Positions 41,501 through 60,662 of a stretch of DNA of 64,000 bases are shown here, piece after piece. The DNA comes from Amycolatopsis lexingtonensis. Lineage in GTDB: Bacteria; Actinomycetota; Actinomycetes; Mycobacteriales; Pseudonocardiaceae. Where the stretch lies: the NCBI RefSeq assembly GCF_014873755.1, contig NZ_JADBEG010000001.1, forward strand, positions 9,460,501 to 9,524,500, in the 5' to 3' direction. The notes below the pieces were generated by a model, which saw nothing but the letters and a program-made list of their open reading frames with translations, did not search any database and was not told where the DNA came from. Each line of letters opens with the position of its first letter. Position 1 is the first letter of the stretch. The position numbers were made by a program, and so were the translations under genes.

Positions 41501-43679
41501 GGACAACGGCTTCGGCTACGGTCCGGCGTTCCAGGGCCTGCGGGCGGCCTGGTCGCTCGACGGCGCCGTCTACGCCGAAGTCGCCCTGCCAGATGGCCAG
41601 CAGGACGCCGCCGGGCGGTTCGGGCTGCACCCGGCGTTGCTCGACGCCGCACTGCACGCCGTCGGGCTCGGCGACTTCGTCACCGCGAAGGGCCAGGGGC
41701 ACCTGCCGTTCTCGTGGAACGGCGTGGCGCTGCGGACGTCCGGGGCGGCGAGCCTGCGGGTGCGGCTGGCGCCGGCCGGGCCGGACACGATCAGCCTGAC
41801 CGTCGCCGACGGCCAGGGCCGCCCGGTCGCCTCGGCGGAATCCCTGCTGCTGCGGGCGATCTCCGCGGCGGGCATCGAAGCGCGGGCCGAATACCACCGG
41901 TCCCTGTTCCGCCTCGACTGGGCGCCCGCCGCCACCGGGGCCGTGCCCGCGGCCACCTGCGCGGTCCTCGGCGACCCCGCACTCGCGGCGGCGCTGCGCA
42001 GCGCCGGAGCGGTCGTCAAGATCGGTGACGAGCCGGCGGACTTCACGTTCTTGCCGGTCACCGGGGACGACGTCCACCGCGTCACCGCCGAAGTCCTCGA
42101 GACAGTGCGGAACTGGTCCACGGGACGGCTGGTCTTCGTGACCCGGGGTGCCGAGCGGGACGTCGCCCTCGCGGCCGCGTGGGGTCTCGTGCGCACCGCC
42201 CAGGCCGAAAACCCGGACCGCTTCACCCTCCTGGACCTCGACGGCGACCTCGACGGCCGGGCGATCCTCGCCGCGCTCGCGGGCGGGGAACCGCAGGTGC
42301 TGCTGCGGGACGGGGAAACCCTCGCACCCCGCCTGGCCCGCGTCCCGGCGGGTGAAGCGACCCCGCGGGAGTGGCACCCCGACGGCACCGTGCTCATCAC
42401 CGGCGGCACCGGCACCCTCGGCGGCCTGCTCGCCCGGCACCTCGCCGGAAAGGGCGTCCGGCACCTCGTGCTCGCGGGCCGTCGCGGACCGGACACTCCG
42501 GGTATCGCCGACCTGGTGTCCGAATTGGACAGCTTAGGAGCGACGGCGACCGTCGTGGCGTGCGACGCCGCCGATCGTGACGCCTTGGAAGCACTCTTGG
42601 CCGGGATCCCCGCCGAGCACCCGCTGACCGCGGTCGTGCACACCGCCGGCGTCCTCGACGACGGCGTCGTGGCCTCGCTGACCCCGGAGCGGTTCGCGAC
42701 CGTGCTGCGGCCCAAGGCGGACGCCGCCCGGCACCTGCACGAGCTGACCGAGCACCTCGACCTGGCCGCGTTCGTGCTGTTCTCCTCCGCCGCCAGCACG
42801 CTCGGCAACGCCGGGCAGGCCAACTACGCCGCCGCCAACGCCGTGCTGGACGCGCTGGCCCGCCACCGGCACGCCCGCGGCCTGCCCGCGACGTCGCTGG
42901 CCTGGGGCCTGTGGGAGCAGTCGAGCGGCCTGCTCGGCGAGCTCACCGACGTCGACAAGCGCCGGATGAACCGCGGCGGCTTCGGCGCGCTGGCCACGTC
43001 CGACGCGCTCGCGCTGTTCGACACGGCGCTCGGCCTCGGCGAACCGATGCTGCTCCCGATGGAGCTGGACCTCGCGGCGATGCGGCAGCGGATCGGCAGC
43101 GGCCCGGTGCCCCCGCTGTTCCGCGGTCTCATTCGCGGCGCGCGCCGCCCGTCGGCCGCGCCGGAGGAAGGCGCGCTGGCCGCCCGGCTGGCCGAGGTGC
43201 CCGCCGAGGAGCAGGAAGCCGTCCTGCTCGACCTGGTGCGGACGCAGGTCGCGGCCGTGCTCGGGCACGCGTCCGCGGACGCCGTCGACCCGGAACGCGG
43301 GTTCGGCGACTTCGGGTTCGACTCCCTCAGCGCCGTCGAGCTGCGCAACAACCTGGCCGCCGCGACCGGCCTCCGGCTGCCCGCGACGCTGATCTTCGAC
43401 TACCCGGACCCGCGGGTTCTCACCGGCTTCCTCCTCACGGAACTGGGCCGGGGCGACGCGGAAGCGGCCGATCCGGCACTCACCGCGTTGGCCCAGCTCG
43501 AAGCGGGTCTGGCCGCCGACGAACCGGCGGAAGCGACGCGGATGGCGCTTAGAACCCGTTTGGAAGTGCTGCTTGCCACCCTCTATCCGCGGACCGGTGC
43601 GGCGGCGGGCGAACGCCTCGACACCGCCACGGACGAGGAGCTGTTCGCCCTGATCGACCAGGACTTCGAAGTTCGCTAG
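35511..43679 (+). CDS. Type I modular PKS, two modules (M8-M9)
   Basis: A 2722-residue polyketide synthase. The first module is a minimal KS-AT-ACP and the second is KS-AT-DH-KR-ACP; both ATs are malonyl-type. ATG 35511 is 7 nt after GGAG (35500-35503) and 23 nt after the previous stop, giving the docking helix [18 protein letters not shown]. The minimal module should leave an unreduced ketone (C9 counted from the released carboxyl). The frame contains a TTA leucine codon at 42534-42536, in the M9 KR, and an AGA arginine codon at 43551, both rare in this GC-rich context. The C-terminal docking tail ends [16 protein letters not shown]. Confidence 0.97.
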   Translation: MSNEQKLRDYLKQAAKDLREARGRVHELEERDREPIAIVGMSCRYPGGVTSPDELWRLVADGTDAISAFPDDRGWTADDVYDPDPETPGKSYVREGGFMSAPADFDPGFFDISPREALAMDPQHRLLLETSWEAFERAGIDPASVRGHKIGVYAGVMYQDYAARLTSVPEIVEGYLGSGNAGSVASGRVAYTFGFEGPAITVDTACSSSLVALHLAVQSLRRGETTMALAGGVTMIVTPAGFIEFSRQRGLAPDGRCKSFAGAADGTAWAEGVGMLLVERLSDARRLGHPVLAVVRGTAVNQDGASSGLSAPNGPAQQRVIRAALADAALTSDLVDAVEAHGTGTVLGDPIEAQAVLATYGAERPADRPLLLGSFKSNVGHTQAAAGVGGVIKMVEAMRHGVLPKTLHVDEPTPHVDWAAGAVELLTEAKDWPETGRPRRAGVSSFGVSGTNTHVILEEAPADEAPESGVAPAVLPFVLSGRTDAALRAQAARLLDVDADPVDLAASLAVHRAHFGERAVVLGDLGTGLRALVAGEPAAEVVRDAVTGGEVAFLFSGQGSQRAGMGRELYGTYPVYAAAFDEICAGFDPRVRELVLDGGADLDRTEYAQAALFAVEVALYRLIESWGVRPAALLGHSIGEIAAAHVAGVFSLADAQTLVTARGRLMQSLPDGGVMAAVRASEEEVRAALREGVSIAAVNGPRSVVLSGEADAVAEVAAGFGKAKALTTSHAFHSALMDPMLGDFRAAIEGIAFREPRIPLISDVTGALATPGLLTSPDYWVRHVRETVRFADGVTALHTEGVRTFLELGPDGVLSALAQDCLPGDAAAVTVLRAGRPEVRSVVAALARLHARGVTPDWRAYFAGSGARRVDLPTYPFQRTRYWLEATGSGGFVELAAKPEPPTGALAARLAGAPAHERLRVLTDLVRGQAAVVLGHSSADEIRADRPFKELGFDSLTAVELRTLLATALGRELPATLVFDHPTPSALAAFLDGEAVATAETVVAHDEPIAIIGMSCRYPGGIGSADDLWRLVASGTDAISPFPADRGWDIDAIFDPDLSRPGTTYSIEGGFVDGAAEFDAAFFGISPREALAMDPQQRLLLEASWEAFEHAGVDPTALRGAKVGVFAGTSAQDYSSLLATIPAEAEGYVGTGTASSVVSGRIAYTFGFEGPALTVDTACSSSLVALHLAAQALRSGECSMALAGGVTVMSTPAGFIEFSRQRGLAPDGRCKSFAAAADGVGWSEGAGVLLVERLSDALRLGHEVLAVVRGSAVNQDGASNGLTAPNGPAQQRVIRAALASASLAPSDVDVVEAHGTGTVLGDPIEAQAVLATYGQDRPEPLLLGSLKSNIGHTQAAAGVAGVIKVVQAMRHGLLPATLHVDEPSPHVDWAAGSVELLTEARPWPVSDRVRRAGVSSFGVSGTNAHVILEEPPVVEPRGAEARPVLPFVVSGRDAEGLRAQAAKLLAADLPFADAAWTLATGRAALEHRAAVVAADRDELLEGLGALAEGRAHRCVVQGTPVSGRVAFLFTGQGSQREGMGRELYETFPVYAAAFDAACAYLDPRVRELSGAPDTDLAQQGIFAVEVALFRLLESWGIRPDVVVGHSVGEIAAAHVAGVLSLEDAATLVAARGRLMQALPEGGVMIAVQASEKDIELPEGVSLAAVNGPDSVVLSGEEAAVTEYAAKFEKTKRLNTSHAFHSALMEPMLAEFAAAIDGLTVAEPVIPWVSTVEGDGPDYWVRQVRECVRFADAVAATDARTFVEIGPDAVLSAMVDGAIPVLRNGHGDLRTTLTALTRLHVRGVTPDWTRVLPGGRKADLPTQAFRRDRFWVEPSWNAGDVTAAGLAAADHPLLGAAVDLPGTGGCVLTGSLSVKTHPWLADHAVQGTVLLPGTAFVELALRAADEVGCAAIEELTLAAPLILPPKGAVRVQVAVGAADDDGKRPITVHSATGDDDQAWRLHATGTLAPDAPAPGSLTTWPPEGATEIDVTGLYDGLQDNGFGYGPAFQGLRAAWSLDGAVYAEVALPDGQQDAAGRFGLHPALLDAALHAVGLGDFVTAKGQGHLPFSWNGVALRTSGAASLRVRLAPAGPDTISLTVADGQGRPVASAESLLLRAISAAGIEARAEYHRSLFRLDWAPAATGAVPAATCAVLGDPALAAALRSAGAVVKIGDEPADFTFLPVTGDDVHRVTAEVLETVRNWSTGRLVFVTRGAERDVALAAAWGLVRTAQAENPDRFTLLDLDGDLDGRAILAALAGGEPQVLLRDGETLAPRLARVPAGEATPREWHPDGTVLITGGTGTLGGLLARHLAGKGVRHLVLAGRRGPDTPGIADLVSELDSLGATATVVACDAADRDALEALLAGIPAEHPLTAVVHTAGVLDDGVVASLTPERFATVLRPKADAARHLHELTEHLDLAAFVLFSSAASTLGNAGQANYAAANAVLDALARHRHARGLPATSLAWGLWEQSSGLLGELTDVDKRRMNRGGFGALATSDALALFDTALGLGEPMLLPMELDLAAMRQRIGSGPVPPLFRGLIRGARRPSAAPEEGALAARLAEVPAEEQEAVLLDLVRTQVAAVLGHASADAVDPERGFGDFGFDSLSAVELRNNLAAATGLRLPATLIFDYPDPRVLTGFLLTELGRGDAEAADPALTALAQLEAGLAADEPAEATRMALRTRLEVLLATLYPRTGAAAGERLDTATDEELFALIDQDFEVR
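35610..38490 (+). other. PKS module M8: KS-AT(malonyl)-ACP, no reductive domains
   Basis: KS Cys codon is 36126. AT has GHSIG Ser codon 37419 and HAFH at 37698 (malonyl). Past the AT end (about 38160) only ~150 bp of linker separate it from the ACP (Ser codon 38373). No DH or KR motif is present, so the module is truly minimal rather than one with inactivated domains. Its AT is clearly more divergent than the M1/M2/M3/M9 group. Confidence 0.92.
38529..43450 (+). other. PKS module M9: KS-AT(malonyl)-DH-KR-ACP
   Basis: KS Cys codon is 39045. AT has GHSVG Ser codon 40326 and HAFH at 40599 (malonyl). DH His codon is 41154 and Asp codon 41643. KR starts near 42387, with LDD at 42654-42662 and Tyr codon 42825. 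ACP Ser codon is 43323 ([13 protein letters not shown]). Predicts an alkene next to the C9 ketone region. Confidence 0.92.
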
Positions 43680-43722
43680 CGGCCGCCCGCCGACCCCACG
43701 ATCCACCGAGGAGACGCCCGGA

Positions 43723-54546
<10,824 letters not shown>

Positions 54547-54566
54547 AACCCAAGAGAAGGAACAAG

Positions 54567-55787
54567 ATGACCGACTTCGTCATGCCGCAGATCGACCCGG
54601 CGCTGCTGCCCCCGTCCGTCCGTTATGGACTGTCGGACACGCTGCCGTGGCTGGGCCGGATGCGCGCGGCCAACCCGGTGCTGCGCGACCCGTTCGGCAT
54701 GCACCACGTGTTCACCTACGCCGAGGTGCAGCAGGCGCTGGCCGACCCCGGCACGTTCTCCAGCGACCCGTCGCACGTGATGCCGCAGGCCGCCGCGGAG
54801 CTGTCCGCCGGCATGCTCGCGGTGATGGACCCGCCCGCGCACACCAAGGTCCGCCGGATCGCCAGCGCGGCGTTCACCCCGAAGCGCGTCAAGGACCTCA
54901 ACGACCGCATCGCGCAGATCGCCGAGGAGCTGCTCGACGCCGTCCCCGGTGACGAGTTCGACTTCGTCACGGCGTTCTCGCAGTACCTGCCGCTGGTCGT
55001 GGTGTCGGAGCTGCTCGGCATCCCGAAGACCGACCTGCCGCAGTTCATCGCCTGGACCGAGGCGCTGCTGCAGGTCACCGTGCCGAACCCGAACGACGCC
55101 GCCGAGATGGACGCCGCCATGCAGGCGGCCATGTTCGGCCCGCTCGTCCAGATGCAGCAGTACATGGCCGGCCTCTGCGCCGAGCTGCGCGCGAACCCGC
55201 GCGACGGCTTCATCAGCGACCTGCTCCAGGCCGAAGTGGACGGTGAGCGGCTCGCCGACCACGAAGCCGTCAACCTCGCCATCCAGCTGCTGCAGGCCGG
55301 GCACATCACCTCGGCCTCGGTGCTGGCGAACTTCGTGCTGCGGCTGGGCGAGCACCCCGGCGTCGAGGCGCGCCTGCGCACCGACCCGGCGCTGATCCCG
55401 GCCGCGGTCGACGAGGCACTGCGGTTCACCCCGCCGGTGCCGCGCCTGCAGCGGTTCACCACCACCGACACCGAACTCGGCGGCGTCGCCATCCCGGCGA
55501 AGAGCATGGTCTTCCTGTCGCTGCTGTCGGCCAACCACGACGAGAAGGTGTTCGCGAACCCGGACGCGTTCGACATCGACCGCGGCGCCGCCCGCAACCT
55601 CACCTTCGGCCACGGCATCCACTACTGCTTCGGCGCGGCGCTGGCCAAGACCGAGGCGAAGTTCGGCATCGAAGCCCTGCTGCGCCGCTACTCTTCGATC
55701 GAGGTCCTGACCGACGAGCCGGTCGAGTTCTACGAAAGCGAGCTGTTCACGCCGAAGAGCGTCCGCGTCCGGGTGCGGCGGGCGTGA
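54567..55787 (+). CDS. Cytochrome P450 (tailoring oxygenase 1)
   Basis: A 406-residue soluble bacterial P450, expected to hydroxylate or epoxidise the released polyketide using an external ferredoxin. The heme-binding loop is FGHGIHYCFG with ligand Cys354, and the ExxR motif is in DEALRF. The I-helix reads AGHIT (residues 244-248). The usual motif is (A/G)Gx(D/E)T, so the acidic residue before the Thr is replaced by Ile. ATG 54567 follows AGAAGGA, 20 nt after the PKS stop. It is clearly a paralogue of the next gene, sharing the LQxGH helix, SANHD, LTFGHGIH and the C-terminal pattern. No ferredoxin gene is visible in the window. The position of oxidation cannot be assigned. Confidence 0.95.
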   Translation: MTDFVMPQIDPALLPPSVRYGLSDTLPWLGRMRAANPVLRDPFGMHHVFTYAEVQQALADPGTFSSDPSHVMPQAAAELSAGMLAVMDPPAHTKVRRIASAAFTPKRVKDLNDRIAQIAEELLDAVPGDEFDFVTAFSQYLPLVVVSELLGIPKTDLPQFIAWTEALLQVTVPNPNDAAEMDAAMQAAMFGPLVQMQQYMAGLCAELRANPRDGFISDLLQAEVDGERLADHEAVNLAIQLLQAGHITSASVLANFVLRLGEHPGVEARLRTDPALIPAAVDEALRFTPPVPRLQRFTTTDTELGGVAIPAKSMVFLSLLSANHDEKVFANPDAFDIDRGAARNLTFGHGIHYCFGAALAKTEAKFGIEALLRRYSSIEVLTDEPVEFYESELFTPKSVRVRVRRA

Positions 55788-57019
55788 CCAGCACACTGTC
55801 CACTGAGGACGTCCCGTCGGCGCGGTTCGGCCCGGGCGAGCAGCTCGCCTGGCTGCGGCGCAAGCGGGAGGACGGCGGGGTGCACGTCGACGCGTCCGGC
55901 GCGCACCACGTCTTCGCCCACGCCGACGTCGAGCGCGTCACCAAGGACCCGGCGACGTTCTCCAGCAACCCGGCGCGGGTGCTGCCCGAGGGCGTGCCGA
56001 ACCTGACCGAGGGGATGATGCTCGTCGCCGACCCGCCGCAGCACGGCAAGCTGCGGCGGCTGGCGGCGCAGGCGTTCACCCCGCGGAAGATGCGCGATCT
56101 CGGCCCGCGCGTGACCGAGATCGCGGTGGACCTGCTCGACCGGGCGCCGTCGGGCGGCTTCGACGCGGTCGAGCACTTCACGGTCGAGCTGCCCGCGACG
56201 ATGATCGCCGAGCTGTTCGGCATCCCGGCCGCCGACGCGGGCGCGTTCCGGTCGCTGGTCGAGCAGATCATGGCCATCGAACCACCGGACCTCACCGACG
56301 AAGCGGCCGTGCGGGCGGCGGCGGACAACGCGCTGGGCGGCCCGTTCCTGGAGCTGATGGGCTACCTGCTCCAGCTGTGCGCGCGCCGGCGCGCCGAACC
56401 GGAGCCCGGGCTGATTTCCGACCTGGTGCGCGCGCGGCTGGACGGCGAGCAGCTGGCCGACCCCGAGGTGGCGAGCCTGGCCGTGCAGATCCTGCAGGCC
56501 GGGCACCTCACCACCGCCGCCGTGCTCGGTCACGCCCTCGTGCTGCTGGCCGAGCACCCCGAAGCGCAGGCCGCGCTGCGGGCCGACCGGGCGCTGATCC
56601 CGGGCGCGATCGAAGAAGTGCTGCGGTGCCGGCCGCCGTCCACCCGGCTGCAGCGTTACACCACAGTGGACACCGAGGTCGCCGGGCACGTGATCCCGGC
56701 GGGCGCGGTCGTCGTGCCGTGGATGCTTTCGGCGAACCACGACGACGCCGTGTTCGCCGACCCGGACGTGTTCGACATCCGCCGCAGCCCGAACCGCCAC
56801 CTGACGTTCGGGCACGGCATCCACTTCTGCCTCGGCGCGATGCTCGCGCGCGTCGAGCTGACCGGTGCGCTGAACGCGCTGTTCGACCACCTTCCGATGT
56901 GGACGGTCGACGGCGTCGTCGAGTACCAGGAATCCCATCTGCTGTTCGGACCGAAGCGGGTCCCGCTGGTCGTCAGTATCACCCCCAACACCCCCACCGA
57001 TCGGAGAGACCTCCCGTGA
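55784..57019 (+). CDS. Cytochrome P450 (tailoring oxygenase 2)
   Basis: A 411-residue P450. GTG 55784 overlaps the previous stop (GTGA), which implies translational coupling. The heme loop is FGHGIHFCLG with Cys349. The I-helix motif is AGHLT (residues 239-243), again without the acidic residue. Sequence around the I-helix, the SANHD strand and the heme loop marks it as a tandem duplicate of the preceding P450. Residues upstream of the F/G region differ more, consistent with different regiochemistry. It probably acts on the same polyketide. The missing acid could mean a non-standard proton relay or a reaction other than simple hydroxylation, which is inference only. Confidence 0.95.
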   Translation: MTSTLSTEDVPSARFGPGEQLAWLRRKREDGGVHVDASGAHHVFAHADVERVTKDPATFSSNPARVLPEGVPNLTEGMMLVADPPQHGKLRRLAAQAFTPRKMRDLGPRVTEIAVDLLDRAPSGGFDAVEHFTVELPATMIAELFGIPAADAGAFRSLVEQIMAIEPPDLTDEAAVRAAADNALGGPFLELMGYLLQLCARRRAEPEPGLISDLVRARLDGEQLADPEVASLAVQILQAGHLTTAAVLGHALVLLAEHPEAQAALRADRALIPGAIEEVLRCRPPSTRLQRYTTVDTEVAGHVIPAGAVVVPWMLSANHDDAVFADPDVFDIRRSPNRHLTFGHGIHFCLGAMLARVELTGALNALFDHLPMWTVDGVVEYQESHLLFGPKRVPLVVSITPNTPTDRRDLP

Positions 57020-58245
57020 CCGAAACCCTCGACCCCGCCACCGAGGCGCCGTCGTTCCCGCTGCCGCGCGGCAAGTGCCCGTACCACCCGCCCGCCGCGT
57101 ACGGCGAACTCCACGAGAAGGCACCGCTGTCGAAGGTGAAGCTGGTCGACGGCAAGCAGGCCTGGGTCGTCACCGGCTACGCGGAAGCCCGCGCGCTGCT
57201 GTCGGACCCGCGGCTCTCGGCCGCCCGCTCGCACCCCGACTTCCCGAACAACGCCAAGATCATGCCCGGCACCGGCATGCCGCAGCCGGTGCCCGAGGGC
57301 GACGCGCTGACGTTCGCGCAGCTCGACGACCCGGAGCACAACGCCCAGCGCAAGCTGGTGATCCCGAGCTTCACGCTGCGCCAGGCCAAGGCGATGCGCC
57401 CGAAGATCCAGAAGATCGTCGACGAGCTGATCGACGGCATGCTGGCCGACGGCCCGGGCGCGGACCTCGTTTCGGCGTTCGCGGTGCCGTTCCCGTCGCT
57501 GATGATGGCGGAGCTGTTCGGCGTGCCGGAGGAGGACCGCGCGGTCTACACCGAGCACGTCCAGTACCTGGCGACCCGGCCGGACATGATGGTGCCGGCG
57601 ATCTACACGCTGTCCGACTTCTACACCAAGCTCTTCGAGCGCAAGCGCGCCGAGCCGGCCGAAGACCTGGCCACACACATGGTCACCAGCTTCGACGAGC
57701 GGCCCGACGAGATCGGCTTCCAGCAGCTGCTCAACTCGGCGATGCTGGTCACGGTGTCGGGCAACGAATCCACGATGACGATGATCTCCCTCGGCGCGTT
57801 CGCGGTGCTGGACAACCCGGCGCAGGCCGACGTCCTGCGCGCCGACCCGGCGGGTGCGGCACCGCGCGCGGTGGAGGAGCTGCTGCGCTACATCTCGGCG
57901 GGCGACATCATCTCGCGCCTGGCCACCGAGGACATCGAGGTCGGCGGCCAGACCATCCACGCGGGCGAGGGCGTCATCCTCGCGACGCCGGCGGTCAACC
58001 GCGACCCCGAGGCGTTCCCGGCGCCGCACGAGCTCGACCTGCGCCGCGACCACAAGACGCACCTGACCTTCGGCCACGGCCCGCACCAGTGCGTCGCGAT
58101 GAACTTCGCGACGGCCGCGCTCGAGGTCGTCTTCTCGACGCTGTTCACCCGGCTCCCCGGCCTGCGGCTGGCCGTCCCCGCCGAGGAGGTGCCGCCGGGC
58201 GGGCTGGGCGTCTACCGCGTCGCCGAGCTCCCGGTCACGTGGTGA
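57016..58245 (+). CDS. Cytochrome P450, CYP105-like (tailoring oxygenase 3)
   Basis: A 409-residue P450 starting at GTG 57016, which overlaps the previous stop by GTGA. The longer frame from 56377 is a shadow of P450 2. The N-terminus (KCPYHPP, then DGKQAWVVTGY) and the ending (LRLAVP then LPVTW) resemble the CYP105 family, so it is not a close relative of its two neighbours. The I-helix is SGNEST (residues 248-253), keeping the acidic residue but with Ser where Thr is usual at the next position. The heme loop is FGHGPHQCVA with Cys359; the Gly two residues after the Cys, normally invariant, is Ala361. Substrate is presumably the same polyketide. Confidence 0.94.
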   Translation: MTETLDPATEAPSFPLPRGKCPYHPPAAYGELHEKAPLSKVKLVDGKQAWVVTGYAEARALLSDPRLSAARSHPDFPNNAKIMPGTGMPQPVPEGDALTFAQLDDPEHNAQRKLVIPSFTLRQAKAMRPKIQKIVDELIDGMLADGPGADLVSAFAVPFPSLMMAELFGVPEEDRAVYTEHVQYLATRPDMMVPAIYTLSDFYTKLFERKRAEPAEDLATHMVTSFDERPDEIGFQQLLNSAMLVTVSGNESTMTMISLGAFAVLDNPAQADVLRADPAGAAPRAVEELLRYISAGDIISRLATEDIEVGGQTIHAGEGVILATPAVNRDPEAFPAPHELDLRRDHKTHLTFGHGPHQCVAMNFATAALEVVFSTLFTRLPGLRLAVPAEEVPPGGLGVYRVAELPVTW

Positions 58246-58988
58246 CCGCGGACCGCTGGTTCCGCCGGTTCCACGAGGCACCGGCGGCGAAGGCGCGGCT
58301 GGTGTGCCTGCCGCACGCGGGCGGCTCGGCGTCGTTCTACTTCCCCGTGTCGCGGGCGCTCGCCCCGGACGTCGAAGTCCTCGCGGTGCAGTACCCGGGG
58401 CGGCAGGACCGCCGGAAGGAGCCCTTCGTCCCCACCGTCGAAGGGCTCGCCGACGAGATCGCCGCCCTCCTGCGCGGGCTCGGCGAGCGGCCGCTGGCGC
58501 TGTTCGGGCACAGCATGGGCGCGATGGTGGCGTACGAGGTGACGCGACGGCTGGAGGACTCGGGCCCGGCGCCGGTGGCGCTGTTCGTCTCCGGCCGCCG
58601 CGCGCCCGACCGCTACCGTGACGACCGCGTCCACACCCGCTCCGACGAGGGGGTGCTGGCCGAGGTGCGCCGCCTCAGCGGCACGGAAGCCGGTCTCCTC
58701 GGCGACGACGAGGTGGTGCGGATGATCTTGCCGGTGCTGCGCAACGACTACCGCGCGGTGGAGACCTACCGGCACCCGCCGGGCGTCCGGCTCGCGACGC
58801 CGGTGGTGGCGTTCACCGGCACCGAGGACCCGGTGGCGTCGGTCGACGAGGTCGCGGCGTGGGCGGAGCACACCACGGGTGGCTTCGAACTGGTCCCGCT
58901 GCCCGGCGGGCACTTCTTCCTCACCCGCCACCAGGACGTCCTGCTGCGGACGATGAGCGAGCGGCTGAGCCGGGTCCCCGCCCGGTAG
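58242..58988 (+). CDS. Type II thioesterase (PKS editing)
   Basis: A 248-residue stand-alone alpha/beta hydrolase of the type II thioesterase family, which removes stalled or mis-primed acyl groups from ACPs. The N-terminus contains LVCLPHAGGSASFY, the oxyanion-hole region of this family. The nucleophile is the Ser in GHSMG, the Asp lies in GTEDP and the His in GGHFF. GTG 58242 overlaps the P450 3 stop by GTGA, so it is translated with the P450 operon. Length and motifs are normal for the family. It is the last gene before the hairpin at 58991. Confidence 0.95.
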   Translation: MTADRWFRRFHEAPAAKARLVCLPHAGGSASFYFPVSRALAPDVEVLAVQYPGRQDRRKEPFVPTVEGLADEIAALLRGLGERPLALFGHSMGAMVAYEVTRRLEDSGPAPVALFVSGRRAPDRYRDDRVHTRSDEGVLAEVRRLSGTEAGLLGDDEVVRMILPVLRNDYRAVETYRHPPGVRLATPVVAFTGTEDPVASVDEVAAWAEHTTGGFELVPLPGGHFFLTRHQDVLLRTMSERLSRVPAR

Positions 58989-58990
58989 CG

Positions 58991-59025
58991 GACCGCGGGG
59001 TGCGGGTGGTCCGCACCCCGCGGTC
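58991..59025 (+). terminator. Strong hairpin terminator after the thioesterase gene
   Basis: Perfect 15-bp stem (GACCGCGGGGTGCGG at 58991-59005, its complement at 59011-59025) with a 5-nt loop, starting 2 nt after the TAG stop. There is no U-run, as is common for terminator hairpins in GC-rich actinomycetes. It probably ends the PKS-P450-TEII transcript. Confidence 0.8.
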
Positions 59026-59079
59026 TACCCGGAGTAGCACGGTTGCGACGTCCGGGCTAATTCCGGCCGGATCGGTCAC

Positions 59080-59096
59080 ACCGGACCCCCTCCGGT
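59080..59096 (+). promoter_or_regulatory. Small inverted repeat upstream of the first PKD-protein gene
   Basis: ACCGGA and TCCGGT (6-bp arms) around CCCCC, 65 bp before the GTG start at 59161. It could be a transcript 5' hairpin or an operator. I see no convincing -35/-10 pair in 59026-59160, so its role is open. Confidence 0.3.
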
Positions 59097-59160
59097 CGAT
59101 GTGCCCGGCGGGGATCCTCACCGCGAGTGTGGGGACGGGACACATCTGGGGGGATGACTC

Positions 59161-60645
59161 GTGCTGCTTTCGTTGCGATCGCGCGGCCGGATCGCCTTGG
59201 CCACCGCGATCACGGCGGCGTTCGCGCTGCTCGTACCGGGCGTCGCGCACGCGGCGCCACCGTCCAACGACGACTTCGACCAGGCGACGGCGATCACCGC
59301 GTTGCCGTTCACCGCGCAGCAGGACACGAGCGAGGCCACCCGGGCGGTCGACGACCCGTCGTGGTGCCAGTCGTCCGACGTCCGGGCGTCCGTCTGGTTC
59401 CGGTACACGGCCACCGCGGACGGGTACCTGCGCGCCTCGACCAAGGGCAGCGACCCCGAGATGATCCTCGCGGTCCACACCGGAACGCGTGGCGCGCTCC
59501 GCGGCGTCGACAACGGCTGCGGCATCGGCGCGGACGCGACATTCCTGGCGAAGGCCGGAACCACGTACTCCATCATGATCTCCGGCTACGACGTGCCGGG
59601 CGGAGCGCTGTCGCTCTCGTTGGCCTCGGTGCCGCCCGCGGCCAACGACGACTACGCGAACGCGCAGCCCGTGCCGTCGCTGCCGTTCTCCGCGCAGCCG
59701 GACTTCTCGGTCGCCTCCTACGAAGCCGACGAGCCGGAGTCGACCTGCCAGTTCGAGGGCAACCTCGTCCCCTCGGTCTGGTACGCCTACACGAACACCG
59801 GGGAGGCGAAGTCGGTCACCGCGCGGACCACGGGGGATGGAGCCGTGTCGGTCTACACCGGCAACAGCCTGCCGGAGCTGAAGCAGGTCGCCTGCAAGAA
59901 CGACTCGTTCGGGCCGCCCACCGCGTTCCGCGCCGCCACCGGCACGACCTACTACGTCCGCGTGACCGGTCCGTCCCAGACTTACAACCCGACCACGCTC
60001 TTCCTGGACGACGCGCCGGCGCTGGACCCGTCGATCTCCCAGTCGCCGTCGTACCCGACGGTCTACGACAACGTCTCGTTCTCCGCGGAGTCCTGGAACG
60101 ACATCGACAAGCCGATGACCGTCTCCTGGGACTTCGGTGACGGCGCCACCGCCCCGGCGACCACCGGGTCCGTGTCCCATCACTACGCCAACGACGGCAC
60201 GTACCCCGTCACCCTCCACGCGACCTCGCCGGACGGCCGCACGGCCACGAAGACGACGCAGGTCACGGTGACCACCCACGATGTCGGGATCGCCAAGTTC
60301 ACCGTGCCCACCGCGGCCCGCGCCGGGGAAAGCAAGCCCATCTCGGTCGACGTGAGCAACACCCGGTACACCGAAACGGCGACGGTCGTGCTGTCCAGGA
60401 ACGACGGGCCGTACTGGCGGGAGATCGCCACGCTCACCCTGACCGTGCCCGCGCGCTCCACTAAGACCGTGCGGTTCCCGTTCGCCTACACCTTCACCCC
60501 CGACGACGCGGTCGACGGCAAGGTCACCTTCCGCGCCGAGCTGAAGCTGGACTACCCGCTGCGCGACGCCCGGCTGTCGGACAACGAAGTGATCGCCATC
60601 GCCACGACCGTCAAACCGAGCGGCACGCGCATCGCCGCCGTCTGA
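59161..60645 (+). CDS. Secreted PKD-domain protein (paralogue 1)
   Basis: 494 residues with an N-terminal signal peptide: RSRGR, a hydrophobic run, then a probable cut after VAHA near residue 31. Two N-terminal repeats follow, beginning NDDF (about residue 36) and NDDY (about 162), each ~120 residues with aromatic-rich SVWFRYTA / SVWYAYTN cores. Next comes a PKD-like beta-sandwich with WDFGDG at 323-328, then a CARDB-like C-terminal domain. No catalytic motif, anchor or sortase signal is seen, so I propose an extracellular binding or structural role. GTG 59161 is chosen because GGGGGG at 59148-59153 lies 7 nt upstream; the ATG at 59154 is out of frame. It lies after a terminator, so it is probably not part of the PKS cluster. 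Confidence 0.85.
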   Translation: MLLSLRSRGRIALATAITAAFALLVPGVAHAAPPSNDDFDQATAITALPFTAQQDTSEATRAVDDPSWCQSSDVRASVWFRYTATADGYLRASTKGSDPEMILAVHTGTRGALRGVDNGCGIGADATFLAKAGTTYSIMISGYDVPGGALSLSLASVPPAANDDYANAQPVPSLPFSAQPDFSVASYEADEPESTCQFEGNLVPSVWYAYTNTGEAKSVTARTTGDGAVSVYTGNSLPELKQVACKNDSFGPPTAFRAATGTTYYVRVTGPSQTYNPTTLFLDDAPALDPSISQSPSYPTVYDNVSFSAESWNDIDKPMTVSWDFGDGATAPATTGSVSHHYANDGTYPVTLHATSPDGRTATKTTQVTVTTHDVGIAKFTVPTAARAGESKPISVDVSNTRYTETATVVLSRNDGPYWREIATLTLTVPARSTKTVRFPFAYTFTPDDAVDGKVTFRAELKLDYPLRDARLSDNEVIAIATTVKPSGTRIAAV

Positions 60646-60662
60646 ACACTGGGGGGAACAAG

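Noticed and set aside
59043..59063. Promoter for the first PKD-protein gene (TTGCGA with TAATTC)
   Set aside because: The two boxes are only 8-9 nt apart, too close for a sigma-70-type promoter.
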